Part shown: in pieces, positions 11,203 to 20,458 of the stretch | Layout: every line of letters starts with the position of its first letter | Position numbering within the stretch: the first letter of the stretch is position 1 | NCBI RefSeq assembly: GCF_026262505.1 | Contig: NC_067205.1 | Coordinates: forward strand, 1,860,001 to 1,924,000 | Reading direction: 5' to 3' | Source of the DNA: Trichomonas vaginalis G3 | Lineage: Eukaryota > Parabasalia > Trichomonadida > Trichomonadidae | Length of the DNA stretch: 64,000 bases | Notes under the pieces: generated by a model | Databases searched by the model: none | What the model was told of the DNA's origin: nothing | The model's input: only the letters and a program-made list of their open reading frames with translations | Program-made: the position numbers and the translations under genes

Positions 11203-12040
11203 GGGTGCGCCCGGGAGGATCATGTAAACTTCAGAATTTAGAACCTTAATTTTTAAGCAATAACTTGGTACCTAAATAGGTAGGAAAACTCTAAAAATAT
11301 CAAAAAATACAACTTGGCTCCATAATAATCCTGTCATGGTGGCTGTTTGTATCCCCTAGTATTTTCCTCTTGAATCTCTTTTTCTGTCGAAATTAAATTC
11401 AAATCTCAGAAGTAGAAGTGAATAATCGACTTATTACTGCTATTATACGAATAAATAAATTCATTATATTATTTTTATTTACATAATATCTGTTTGAAGT
11501 CCATAATTCTATAAATTTTTCTTCAAAAACATTACAATCTTGATAGTTTTGATACTGTTTAATAGGTTTTTGGCACCTTATTTAGTATTTACTACGTATA
11601 GAGTCGATCTGAACTTAATTTTCGGAAATTTAAAATATTTATTATAAGTAAAATCTGATTTGAAATTTATGTTTAACTACTCATATCTTGCATTATCCTG
11701 AGTAGCTTTTGTTAAAATTCATCAAAAAAGATTTTAACGTGCTTTAATTTTTATTTTTTAAAATAATGCATATTATTATATAACTAGCATATTTACAAAT
11801 TTTAGTGCTTTCAAACATTTAATCCTCCTCCTCTCAAATAAACGTACATCCGGGTGGCCTGTTTTTTGCAAAAAATAAAATTTCATTTTTTATGCTTAAA
11901 AAGTCAGAATTTTTATTTGCTTCTGGGATATATGATGGCTATATCAGATGCCCATTCTTTTTGATACTCAACATTAAACATAAAACTTAGCCGTTAAGGC
12001 TCTTCTGAAAATATTTTTTTCCCGAAAAATGTTGTGCATG
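11203..12040 (-). mobile_element. Truncated TTAA-type element
   Basis: Read on the minus strand, this matches the nested element at 2068-4168. The end GGGTGCGCCCGG at 11203 matches its right end. The following ATCATGTAAACTTCAGAATT block matches about 4140. The GCCTTAACGGCTAA block near 11985 matches about 2312. The internal part between roughly 2490 and 3600 of the longer copy and its far left end are missing, and TTAA is not present at the 11203 end. Confidence 0.75.
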
Positions 12041-12381
12041 AAAATTCAGTTCACTTCACTTTTGACAAAAGTGACAAGTTTACATGGCAAAAATAGTTTA
12101 CATGGCAAAAATATATAAGGTTTTTTTTAAAAGTAGTTATCTTTATATATAAAAATAAAACTTTTGATATATTTGAGTAAATGATTTATTAATTTATTTA
12201 TTTTTTTTAAATCAAATCATATAAATATATATAGTTAGTATGGTTATGTTGGGTACGGCGGCACTGCGTTCCACCTTACTCAACATAACCTTAAATATTT
12301 ACAAAGCCACCCACTTCACTTCACTAACGAACTCACTAATGTAAAAAATAAACGTTCTCACTAACGACTTCACTAATGTTC
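12041..12381. other. Left border region of the first Maverick
   Basis: AT-rich DNA with a short inverted pair (GGTTATGTTG at 12242 and CAACATAACC at 12282). Runs of CACTTCACT occur near 12055 and 12310. No gene is seen. The precise Maverick end cannot be placed because a matching inverted end is not obvious on the right. Confidence 0.4.
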
Positions 12382-12664
12382 TCATAAATTTTCCTCAATA
12401 TCTTCATCATCAGTGTTAACCCTATTGTAGTCATACTTGAAGCCATAAACTTTCTCTAACTTCTTAACGTACAATTTACATAACTTATTCGTCATCATAT
12501 GGTTTAATGATATAACTATTTCTATCTTTATACACAGTCAATGAAAAGTCAACTGGTCTCGGATGTATTTGAAAGAACATGTTATGCTCAGGAAGGAAGA
12601 ATAAATGTTTAAATGTATGTTTGTTATATTTTTCGATTTGTATGAGTTGCTTTTGTTCTGTCAT
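12382..12664 (-). pseudogene. Small Maverick gene, frameshifted
   Basis: On the minus strand an ATG at 12662-12664 opens 59 codons ending at 12485. Coding character then continues in another frame to a TGA at 12382-12384 (ending in an acidic tail, DDEDIEENL). The simplest reading is one protein of about 93 aa with a single-base shift near 12490. I do not recognise the family. It sits at the left edge of the element and reads in the same direction as the capsid-like genes. Confidence 0.5.
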
Positions 12665-12772
12665 TTACATCCAAATAAAAATAAAATAAAATAAAAAATA
12701 AACTTAAAAATTAATGATATCACCACCCTCACACGTATGAAAACATAGCACAAAAATAAATTTAGGTGAAGT

Positions 12773-12786
12773 GGTTAGATCTAACC
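12773..12786. promoter_or_regulatory. GGTTAGATCTAACC palindrome
   Basis: A perfect 14-bp palindrome lies just beyond the 3' end of the minus-strand gene cluster. At least nine near-identical copies occur between genes of this Maverick and none were noticed outside it. Confidence 0.6.
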
Positions 12787-12818
12787 TCTTTTCTAACCCG
12801 ATTTCTAACCTGTTGAAT

Positions 12819-13346
12819 TCATTGCTTTATAACTCTCTTCCTTGGTTTCTTTTTAGTTGCTTTCTTCACGTCTGTCTCCAGCTTAACTGTCTTTCTTCTT
12901 CGTCCGTAATGATACCAGTTACTTCCACCAGTCAATGGGTCAAATGGTCTTTCGTAAGGGTTTCCATACATTCCATAGGGACCATACGGAAGAACTACTG
13001 GTGGAGAAGAAACATTTTCTTTAGTTCCATCGACTCTATTTAAATGCATTGTTTCACCTTTCATCTGGTCATTAAAGTCTTTTGCGTGTTTTGCAAACTC
13101 ATCGTCCTTTCCTAAAGCATTTTCTGACTCAGTCGCAACCAAATTGGATGCTTTATTTATGAGCCCTATTTTATTTAATCTTAACTTCTTTGCAACCCAG
13201 CCTCCAATCTTCCCTTTATTTGCATCTAATGTCTTCGAAACCCTTCCTCCACTCATTTTATTTACTGCGTCATAAGCTCCAAGTGCTTTTGCTCCAAATG
13301 CTAATGCTTTTGTTCCCATTGCGCCTAAAGCTGCCCAATCTACCAT
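12819..13346 (-). CDS. Maverick virion-type protein with amphipathic N-terminus and basic tail
   Basis: The 175-aa protein has an Ala/Gly-rich, alternately charged N-terminus (about residues 4-28) that can form an amphipathic or membrane-active helix. The middle is helical, a Pro/Tyr/Gly-rich segment follows (about 118-150), and the C-terminus is strongly Lys/Arg-rich (KKATKKKPRKR at about 161-171). This pattern recalls minor capsid or core proteins of adenovirus-like and Polinton elements (membrane-lytic protein VI type, DNA-binding tail). That is an analogy, not a homology claim. It directly follows the 74-aa gene (TAA then ATG with no gap), so both are probably expressed together. Confidence 0.6.
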   Translation of the reverse strand: MVDWAALGAMGTKALAFGAKALGAYDAVNKMSGGRVSKTLDANKGKIGGWVAKKLRLNKIGLINKASNLVATESENALGKDDEFAKHAKDFNDQMKGETMHLNRVDGTKENVSSPPVVLPYGPYGMYGNPYERPFDPLTGGSNWYHYGRRRKTVKLETDVKKATKKKPRKRVIKQ

Positions 13347-13571
13347 TTACACCATATTAAAATCATCTCTCTTCAATATTATCTCATAAAAGTTCTCGTT
13401 ACTGGAGAAAGTCAATGAAACATAAGCGTTCTCACGGGCTTCGCCCTCACCACTTTGCGGTCTATCTAACTTCTTTCTTATATCATCTATACGCTTCAAA
13501 ATGTCTGAACAATTGCTAACATCTTCTACAACAGTTATTTCATCATGAATGACCTTTAAGAACAAGCTCAT
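13347..13571 (-). CDS. Small Maverick protein, 74 aa
   Basis: The frame is intact between the capsid-like gene upstream and the basic protein downstream. Its ATG directly follows the upstream TAA and its own TAA directly precedes the next ATG. It contains a helical segment (about residues 22-37) and a C-terminal beta-rich part. No family is recognised. The exact stop-start abutment with both neighbours supports it as a real gene. Confidence 0.6.
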   Translation of the reverse strand: MSLFLKVIHDEITVVEDVSNCSDILKRIDDIRKKLDRPQSGEGEARENAYVSLTFSSNENFYEIILKRDDFNMV

Positions 13572-14452
13572 TTAATATGCTATTAAAATCATCTCAATAA
13601 TGAGTCCATCCTTTCCATCTTTAGGTAGCACAACATCTTTCATTGAAGAAGGTTCGACAAGTCTTATGTTAAACTTACTGACAAAGTTTGTTATACTATA
13701 ATGCTTCGGTGGCGAATACATGTAGTTTGAAAGACATAATATAGATTCTTCAGCAAATTCACTTATACTGGATTTTATAACAATGTTCTCACGAGACCAA
13801 AACCACCAATTGACAATCTTGTAAGCAATCCTGCTGAACCTTCAACTGTAAACGTCGATGGTAACATTCCACGAAGGTCATCTATTGACATCTTTGAGTC
13901 ACTGAATTTAAAGATTTTCTTAAAGCAATCGTCATTATCTAACCATGCAATAGCTTTGAAGTTTTCATTCGAATATACATCTGCTTCATTAAATGTAAAA
14001 CCTGACTTCTTTGCAGAGACGACTTTAAAATCTATTGAGTTTGTTTCAAAATTATATGCTATGGTAACTTCTGAAGGTAATGGATGTCCTTCCGCAGTCA
14101 GTTGTTCTCTCACTACCATTTGAAGCTTTGTGTTAAAAACTTTCATGTCATCTCCTGTATCTAAGTTCACATACACAGCAACAGGGAAACTATCTTGCTT
14201 CTTTGTTTCATCATTATATCTCAAAACATTAAAGTTCTTCAATAATATTGTTCTTCCTGCTGGAATACTTCGAACCTGTCTGATTTCAATAGCTTTCTCA
14301 CCTCCTACATACTCTACCCAGTGTCTTGGATATTCATAAGTATACTGACTTTCTTGAATTTTGGTAGGTTTCATCATAACGTGTTCATAGTATATCTTTA
14401 TACTCTTGTCAGTTAGACTCGGTGCTATGTTCTGAATATTTCTGACTTGCAT
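13572..14452 (-). pseudogene. Capsid-like Maverick gene (candidate penton/minor capsid), frameshifted
   Basis: The start is the ATG at 14450-14452, 16 bases from the divergent ATPase ATG; the frame extends further upstream but would overlap that gene. The first frame runs to a stop at 13775. Coding then continues in another frame to a TAA at 13572-13574 immediately before the next gene's ATG. A single-base shift near 13785 would join them into about 290 aa. The protein is beta-rich with few charged helices, consistent with a jelly-roll structural protein, and it lies beside the packaging ATPase as capsid genes do in Polintons. No capsid motif is unmistakable, so the capsid call is an inference from context. 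Confidence 0.5.
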
Positions 14453-14468
14453 TTTTAATGGAGATAAA

Positions 14469-15352
14469 ATGAAGCATTTAATACATGACGTAGATGAAGA
14501 CATGAATGAAACTACAGACAAACTTAACTCTTCTCTCATTCTTCCTTTCAGTAAGGACTATGAGTTCTGTTCAAATGTGTTTATTTCTATTGTGGAAAGA
14601 TGGGTTCAGGTAAGACATTTAACCTCATTCGTCATATACTCATAACAGAGCGTTTAGGAAACGACTCTTACTATGACCAAATCATTATATCAGCAACTTC
14701 AGACTCTATGGACTCAACAGCGAAAACATTTATGTCAAAAGTTCAAGCCTCTGTCGTTAAAGTTCCAGACAGTGAACTCATTGAATTTCTTCAACGTTAC
14801 ATTCGACGTAAGAGGAAATATTATGCCATCGTTGAATTTATACAGTCAGGAATGCAAAAGACTTCAGAGAGATGGAAAGAATTATTGACAAACACCACTT
14901 ACGTCAGTACTCAGGAGTTTACGATATGAAACGACTGACAAACTACATTCTGTCAAAACTTTCAAAATACCCCTTCAAAAAGTATCCTTCAAACACTCTG
15001 CTCGTTTGTGACGACTTCGCCGGAAAAGGTTTAGTGTCAAAGCCTGACTCACCATTAGCTAACATCATAACTAAAGTCAGACATTACCATTTAACTGTAG
15101 CAATACTTATGCAAACATGGCGTTTTTGCTTTAAACATAAAACGTCTCATAACTGACTTCGTTATCTTTCAAGGTTTCTCACGCTATGATATTGAACTCA
15201 TTTGGAAACAGTCAGGTATAACATTACCTTTTGAAGAAATTTGGGAAGCATATAAGTCTCTCATCTCTCCTCGTTCATACCTTGAGATTCATATCATGAC
15301 TAATACCATTAAAGTCAAAAATATTCCATGGGAACGACCAACATTGTTTTAA
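14469..15352 (+). pseudogene. Maverick packaging ATPase (A32/FtsK-HerA type), frameshifted
   Basis: This enzyme drives genome packaging in Polintons and related viruses. The P-loop GKMGSGKT is read at about 14595-14618, followed by a typical ISATSDS strand end. Walker B is LLVCDD at about 15000-15017. A later VAILMQTWR strand (about 15098) is the sensor region. These motifs lie in three different frames: breaks occur near 14580, around 14880-14930, and near 15125. The last frame ends with TAA at 15350-15352. Summed length is about 294 codons, near the family's usual size. The gene starts at the ATG 14469-14471, divergent from the capsid-like gene. As read it cannot give an active protein. Confidence 0.85.
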
Positions 15353-15608
15353 ATTTAACCTTCAATTGACTGATGGTAAACAAATTCCATGCATCTCTGT
15401 CGCCATTTCTGTTAATATTTTTGCTGTCATTCATATCATCCACTTCCCCATCCGTTAGCTTTTGAGGATATGCGTTAGAATAGCTGTTCTTAAATGAAGG
15501 CTTTTCACCTTTGAGAGCATAAACTCTATAACTTTCTGCATACTTTATGTTTGAACCTCCTGAGCCATCATTGACATAAATTTTTATAGGCTTCCACCCT
15601 TTGTTCAT
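15315..15608 (-). CDS. Small Maverick protein, 97 aa
   Basis: Unknown family. Its ATG overlaps the stop of the preceding minus-strand gene by 4 bases (ATGA), the usual coupling in this element. The 3' end overlaps the ATPase gene by 38 bases on the opposite strand, unusually long for this compact element. A small frameshift near 15360 would give an earlier stop abutting the ATPase stop. The protein is polar, with a Ser/Gly/Asn-rich centre and basic N-terminus (GWKPIKIY). Confidence 0.5.
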   Translation of the reverse strand: MNKGWKPIKIYVNDGSGGSNIKYAESYRVYALKGEKPSFKNSYSNAYPQKLTDGEVDDMNDSKNINRNGDRDAWNLFTISQLKVKFKTMLVVPMEYF

Positions 15609-15748
15609 GTTCCTGCTTCTTCCCTTGCTCTTTTGTTCAGTAGTTCTACATCTTTATACACAGCACCTGTCTCAGTGAATTCAACAATATTTTCATTCGT
15701 TAGCTTTACATTCAAACCCTTGTCGAGTATATTGTTCATTTCATACAT
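15605..15748 (-). CDS. Very small Maverick protein, about 47 aa
   Basis: The open frame extends to 15865, but its 5' part overlaps the divergent gene that begins at 15774. The ATG at 15746-15748 or 15737-15739 is therefore the likely start. It ends with TGA overlapping the next ATG by 4 bases. No family is recognised. Confidence 0.45.
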   Translation of the reverse strand: MYEMNNILDKGLNVKLTNENIVEFTETGAVYKDVELLNKRAREEAGT

Positions 15749-15773
15749 ATAAAAGGTTTTTATTCTATATGAA

Positions 15774-16389
15774 ATGAGAAGCAAATCCATCTTAGCTGGT
15801 GCCGTTAATGTTCCAATTGAACCAACATCAAATGTTGACTCACGAACGACAAACAATATTGTCATAAAGAACTATAGTTCGGAGTGTTTGAAAGAAAAAG
15901 AACCAGAACTTAAGTCGGTGAATTTAAACTCAGCTTCAAACGCTAACGCTACATCAGATGTTAAGTTAGAGTATCCACCACTGGACCAAATTCTTTCAAG
16001 AGAAGCCAACGACAACCCTTACACAAATGTTCAAACAAATCCTTCAGATAACGTAGACCATTACCTTCTTCAGTTATACCAAACAATTTTACTCAAAGAC
16101 GATAAGAAGCTTTTGACAAATCTTATAAGCAAGAACCAAATAATTCTAACAAAGGAGGACCTTGAAAATGTTATATCACGAATAACAGGGAAAACAATGT
16201 GTCATTGACTATCTCGACCCTGAAATCGAATGCTGTGGTCAAACGCCACCATTCATGAAAATAGGTAACATCCGCATCATTGAAACACCAGGAACTACAG
16301 GAGTTGAGTTTAAGTATAAATATTCGAACGAGTATACAAAACTTTCAACAGAATATAAACTTTGCTTGAAATATGTTTTAGTAAATTAA
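15774..16389 (+). pseudogene. Maverick protein of unknown function, one frameshift
   Basis: The first frame gives 144 aa with an Asn/Ser-rich N-terminal half and a helical second half (about residues 95-140), ending at 16208. From about 16198 another frame continues for about 63 codons, with a CCGQTPPF motif, to a TAA at 16387-16389. That stop interlocks with the stop of the convergent minus-strand gene. This exact interlocking suggests the second frame is the genuine end of one gene of about 205 aa. The family is unknown; the region between ATPase and fiber usually carries virion genes. Confidence 0.5.
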
Positions 16390-16625
16390 AGCAATTTGTA
16401 ATATCTATCCAAAACTTCTTCAACAGTATCGAACTCATCTTCATAATGCAAACCTAATCTTATTGACTTGGTGCAGTTTTCACTAACACAATATTTTTCT
16501 GTTCTCTTGACTGACATAACTAACTCATTTGTTTCATCAAACAGCAACAACCAAAGTTCATGACCTAATACATAACATTCATACTTTATATTTTTAGCTC
16601 TGAGTTCTCTTGTAAGCTGTTGCAT
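16386..16625 (-). CDS. Small Maverick protein, 79 aa
   Basis: Unknown family. It is compact, with a hydrophobic core (HELWLLLFD at about residues 22-30) and an acidic C-terminal helix ending in RYYKLL. It is the last of three co-oriented genes transcribed away from the fiber locus. Its first 40 bases overlap the preceding gene, more than the 4-base overlaps seen elsewhere. This may mean the preceding gene is frameshifted near its end. Confidence 0.55.
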   Translation of the reverse strand: MQQLTRELRAKNIKYECYVLGHELWLLLFDETNELVMSVKRTEKYCVSENCTKSIRLGLHYEDEFDTVEEVLDRYYKLL

Positions 16626-16972
16626 TTAATATTTTCTAAAAAGTCAACTTCAACAGTCATTCGCACTGGTGCCTTCAGTTCTACAGGCTCTCCTTGAAAG
16701 TCAACAAGTCTGAATTGCATGTCTTTCAAATTATGAGGACTAATGCGAACCCATTTACCTAAATGAGTTGCTATGACAGGAACGTTTGGAATGAACATTG
16801 AATTTACTGCATAACAGAAAGACTTATATTCTACTGAACCTTTACTATTAACTCCTGAAATACCTGTGACATTAGCTATTTTTGACTCAATGTACAAACA
16901 ATTGCCATAACATACGTATGGAACAGATTTCATCTCAATCGTTTTGTCAACACTTTTCAAAGGAAATGTCAT
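16586..16972 (-). CDS. Beta-rich Maverick structural-type protein, 128 aa
   Basis: The protein is dominated by short strands and ends with a FRLVDFQGEPVELKAPVRM-type segment. A pattern of this kind (strand, short polar turn with G-x-P, strand) is common in small virion proteins of Polinton-like viruses. It overlaps its upstream partner by 4 bases (ATGA). A one-base shift near 16640 would place a TAA directly before the next ATG, so the last dozen residues may be artefactual. Role as a capsid, vertex or spike component is an inference from context. Confidence 0.5.
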   Translation of the reverse strand: MTFPLKSVDKTIEMKSVPYVCYGNCLYIESKIANVTGISGVNSKGSVEYKSFCYAVNSMFIPNVPVIATHLGKWVRISPHNLKDMQFRLVDFQGEPVELKAPVRMTVEVDFLENIKCNSLQENSELKI

Positions 16973-17349
16973 ATGGTATGCTCCAAAAGAAGTTGAACTC
17001 TATGACTCATTCTTGGTATCTTGAACTCTTTCTTGCTACTGAACTTCAATGTTCCCTCAGAAGAGAGTTCGACATCTATGTTGTCAATAGTTTCTTCATT
17101 TATGAGAGTATCTATGACTCCAGCAATTTTATCTATTCTATACTCTGCTCTGTTAGGAAATGTTATAAAACTTCTTTTGTCATCTATTTCAATCTCTATG
17201 AAATCTGTTTCATCTGTTATGACAAAAGTTGCGATAGTATTGAAGTCAACAACTCTGAAAGCAAGTGCTTCATTCTGAAGACCTAAGTTTGTTTGTAGCT
17301 TTACTGTCCCGTATTCGTTTGGGTCTGTACTTTGCAAATAGAACAACAT
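16969..17349 (-). CDS. Beta-rich Maverick structural-type protein, 126 aa
   Basis: This is the first gene of a three-gene minus-strand set, 17 bases from the divergent fiber start at 17367. It is a strand-rich acidic protein without signal or membrane segment. Similar length and composition to its downstream neighbour suggest related virion proteins. No catalytic motif is seen and the family is unknown. Confidence 0.5.
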   Translation of the reverse strand: MLFYLQSTDPNEYGTVKLQTNLGLQNEALAFRVVDFNTIATFVITDETDFIEIEIDDKRSFITFPNRAEYRIDKIAGVIDTLINEETIDNIDVELSSEGTLKFSSKKEFKIPRMSHRVQLLLEHTI

Positions 17350-17366
17350 TTTATTCTCATTAAAAT

Positions 17367-17926
17367 ATGACTATTGCTGCATATGCGTATGAAACAAATG
17401 AAGCAAGAAGAGCACATGAACTAGTAAACGAAAACTCAACTTTAACCATTGAAGGCAATGATTTAGTCATTGACGATGGAAAAACTAAAAAAGTCATTGA
17501 TTTCGATACTTTTAACACTTATGACCCATTCATTACAACAAGCAAGGTTCCATCATAAATGATGGAACGGTGCAATATATAAATTCTACAGTAGATGCCT
17601 CATTAGTGAAAGTATTAAATGTTCTCATTGAATTGTTAAAGAGCTTTCGATTTGACGACAACATTAAATGCTTAAAGAATTTAGTCATGAATGAGAAACA
17701 AATTCTTGGCGTTGCTGGTAGCAGTAATGATGTACACCTTATGACATTAGAATATTATAACGAACATAAAGATGAACTGAAAGGAGAGAAGGGTGACACC
17801 GGACCTCAAGGACCACAAGGAATACAAGGAATACAAGGAATACAAGGACCTCAAGGCGAAAACGGTTTGGATGGAAAGGATGGAAAGGATGGAAAAACTG
17901 CTAAATCATGGATATGGACCTTATAA
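17367..17926 (+). pseudogene. Fiber locus, N-terminal base and collagen-like segment
   Basis: Two frames (17367-17558 and from about 17545 to 17926) read naturally as one protein if a single base is shifted near 17545. The second part ends in a run of Gly-x-y triplets, from about 17780 to 17897: [20 protein letters not shown], then further GPQ, GEN and GKDG units. Collagen-like triplets form trimeric stalks in phage and giant-virus fibers. It is followed, in a third frame, by the long shaft starting at 17908, so a second shift near 17910 probably joins them. The 5' part is likely the anchor that attaches to the capsid. There is no signal peptide, so it is virion- rather than secretion-type. 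Confidence 0.7.
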
Positions 17927-19524
17927 ATACTGGTTTAACAGCTGCTTCATATGGAGTTCTTCAATACCAAATCGGAAAGATATGGGCAGTACTTGGTGAA
18001 GAAGTTTTAAATGACGTTAAAAATGCTTTGAACTTCATTTCAAATGGTTCGGATACTATTAAAACTTTATCTGGTTGGATGCAAGAAACAAGGAGTCAAA
18101 TAGATACTGTAAGACGTATAGCAAACAATGCACGTACGGGATTGGATACTTTACGAGAAGCACAAAATACACTAAAGGAAGCAAATGATATTCTTGGCTC
18201 AGTATCAGACATGCATGAAGATTGGCTTAAAGGTATTGACAAATCTTTAAAAAATCACAGTCAGTCTATTGCTGACTACAAGAAAAGTATAGATTTTTTA
18301 CATAGTGCTATGGACGTACATGATGGAAGCATAAGGAACTTACTTAATGCTAACAATAACTTACCAGGAACTATTAAAGCATTTATAAAGTCCTTTGTAA
18401 AACCTGGTGCTCTAACATTTAGGTCTTTGAGAGCAAGAGCATTGAAGTCAAGAGATGCAGAAACTCCAACAGAACCTACAGAAGGAACTGAAACAACAGA
18501 AACTCCAGAAGAACCACCAAAACCAACAGCTAATGAAATATTGTTCGAATATTTTCCAAGGTACTCTGTTCTCATTGCATACATTCAAGAAATACTTAAG
18601 AAAGCAGACTTGACTTTAGGAGATGATGAAAGTTCTGTATATCTTTCGTTCCAGTTTCAAATAGCAGAACTTTTGAGACAGATATGCTTAATGTATGACA
18701 ACATCTCTGATTTCACAAGATATGATGACGACCATGACCCCGAACACGGTGAAGAAGAAGTTTTACAAACATCCATTAAGACAGGAAAGGTTTTAACTCA
18801 AAGTCTCATTATTGACACCAAAGATGGCGAAGTGGACGTTCTTCAAGAGCTGAAGAAAAATACTTCTTCGGGAGGTGGTGGTAGGCATGAACTTGAAATA
18901 AATGAGATAGAAGAGAAATTAGCCGAAAAAGCAGATAAAGAACATAAACACAATATCTCCGATATAAATGAACTTCAAGCTACATTAAATAGTAAAGCGG
19001 ACAAAAATGAACTTGACGCAATGAACAAAGTTTTGAAATCTCATAAACACAATATCTCCGATATAAATGAACTTCAAGCTACATTAAATAGTAAAGCGGA
19101 CAAGAACCATGTTCATTATATAAGTTCAGATGAACAGATTATAACGGACTATCATGGATATTTAACACGAAGTGATGAAGCGAAGACAAAAAATGTTAAT
19201 GAAAGAAGATATAAATACATTCGTGCTAAAGGTTATGACATAAGCTGTACTGTACAGTATGATGTAGCTAAAGCACCAGAAGCATTTGGTTATACCGGTG
19301 AAATTTATGCCTCTACTTTCAATGTTAACGGTGTATTAGTTGAACCAAGATTTACTTTGAGAGTTAAGTCAAAAATAACTTTTGAAGATGCTATTAAAAG
19401 TAAAGCTGACAAAGATGAACTCGAAGCAATGAACAAAGTTTTGAAATCTCATAAACACAATATCTCCGATATAAATGAACTTCAAGCTACATTAGACAGT
19501 AAAGCGACAAAACCATACACATAA
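17908..19524 (+). CDS. Fiber locus, shaft with phage-tail-fiber repeats
   Basis: The 538-aa frame starts with hydrophobic and helical segments (about residues 1-150, long coiled coil around 50-150). It then has a Thr/Pro/Glu-rich linker (about 180-210) and a helical block. Three copies of a motif close to [16 protein letters not shown] with NSKADKN follow, at about residues 347, 376 and 513. Such His-x-His plus KADK repeats are characteristic of tailed-phage tail fibers, where they bind metal ions in a trimeric shaft. The frame ends within a fourth KADK-like repeat because of missing bases near 19503. Reading continues in other frames to 19642. Start codon uncertain: it probably continues the collagen-like segment rather than beginning at 17908. 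Confidence 0.75.
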   Translation: MDMDLINTGLTAASYGVLQYQIGKIWAVLGEEVLNDVKNALNFISNGSDTIKTLSGWMQETRSQIDTVRRIANNARTGLDTLREAQNTLKEANDILGSVSDMHEDWLKGIDKSLKNHSQSIADYKKSIDFLHSAMDVHDGSIRNLLNANNNLPGTIKAFIKSFVKPGALTFRSLRARALKSRDAETPTEPTEGTETTETPEEPPKPTANEILFEYFPRYSVLIAYIQEILKKADLTLGDDESSVYLSFQFQIAELLRQICLMYDNISDFTRYDDDHDPEHGEEEVLQTSIKTGKVLTQSLIIDTKDGEVDVLQELKKNTSSGGGGRHELEINEIEEKLAEKADKEHKHNISDINELQATLNSKADKNELDAMNKVLKSHKHNISDINELQATLNSKADKNHVHYISSDEQIITDYHGYLTRSDEAKTKNVNERRYKYIRAKGYDISCTVQYDVAKAPEAFGYTGEIYASTFNVNGVLVEPRFTLRVKSKITFEDAIKSKADKDELEAMNKVLKSHKHNISDINELQATLDSKATKPYT

Positions 19525-19641
19525 ATCCTTCACTACTGTTAGAGCAGACGACATAATATTGAACTTTGACCTTGGTTCAAGTGCACCTTTAGAGAATCCG
19601 AGTACAAGCGTAAAAGATACTCTTAACAATTTAGATAAGAG

Positions 19642-20439
19642 TTGCAGGAATATCGAAGTCATGCCAGAAACTTTGAAGCACATGAACTACCAGCAATGTT
19701 AGATAAGAAAGCAGATAAAACTTATGTGGATGCAGAACTAACAAAGAAATTTTCGAAACCAGATACAATGACATTTACAACAGAAATTATAAATGGTGAA
19801 CCAGCAACTCCATTTGAATTTGTTAGAGGTCTTCAACCAGATACTTTTGAATTTTTCTTGGATAATTCTATTGAACTAACATTACATTATAAAAGTGGAA
19901 CAAATGCAACATTTCATCCGGGAGATACATTCCAAATGGTATTTAATGACATAAGTTCTTTAGAATATGTTTATAGAGTTATGAGCATATATGATTTAAT
20001 ATATCCTATAGGAGCTGTTTATACGTCTATGAATCCAATAAATCCAAACACTTTATTTGGTGGTAGATGGTATGAAATAGTTGACAGTTTTCCATTCTAC
20101 ACTAATACGCAGTCAATGAAGATGGGAGGTTCAAAGAAAATAGGTATTGAAAACCTTCCTTCACATATGCATAGGTTCAGTGGAAGAACATCTGTGGAAG
20201 GAAACCATTCACATTCAATAACAAAAAGAGGTTATATAAATCTTGCAGCGGGTTCGAATAGACAGGGAATGAACAGATATGATATCTCAGATGACCCCAA
20301 AGATGTTAGCACAGGTATTTTCTGTGGAACTGCAGGAAATCATACACATGTTGTAGCTGGTATTACAGACCCAGCAGGTAATGGAAAAGATTATATGCCT
20401 CCTTATATAACAATGCACGCTTGGATACGAGTTGGTTAA
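19642..20439 (+). CDS. Fiber locus, receptor-binding tip of phage gp10/collar type
   Basis: The frame opens at 19642 with a non-ATG codon and is the C-terminal continuation of the shaft, entered through a further shift near 19640. Another KADK repeat comes first, then a beta-rich domain. The tip contains YPIGAVYTSMNPINPNTLFG, then GGRWYEI. Further on are LPSHMHRF, a second HSHS, GNHTHVV and a terminal MPPYITMHAWIRV. This order (IGAVY, NP..LFGG.W, P.H.H, MPPY) is the hallmark of the phage tail-collar or baseplate gp10 C-terminal domain. That domain forms the adhesive tip in bacterial viruses. The fold binds host receptors; here it presumably served virion attachment. Confidence 0.85.
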   Translation: MQEYRSHARNFEAHELPAMLDKKADKTYVDAELTKKFSKPDTMTFTTEIINGEPATPFEFVRGLQPDTFEFFLDNSIELTLHYKSGTNATFHPGDTFQMVFNDISSLEYVYRVMSIYDLIYPIGAVYTSMNPINPNTLFGGRWYEIVDSFPFYTNTQSMKMGGSKKIGIENLPSHMHRFSGRTSVEGNHSHSITKRGYINLAAGSNRQGMNRYDISDDPKDVSTGIFCGTAGNHTHVVAGITDPAGNGKDYMPPYITMHAWIRVG

Positions 20440-20458
20440 AATCTTTAACTTTACATAA

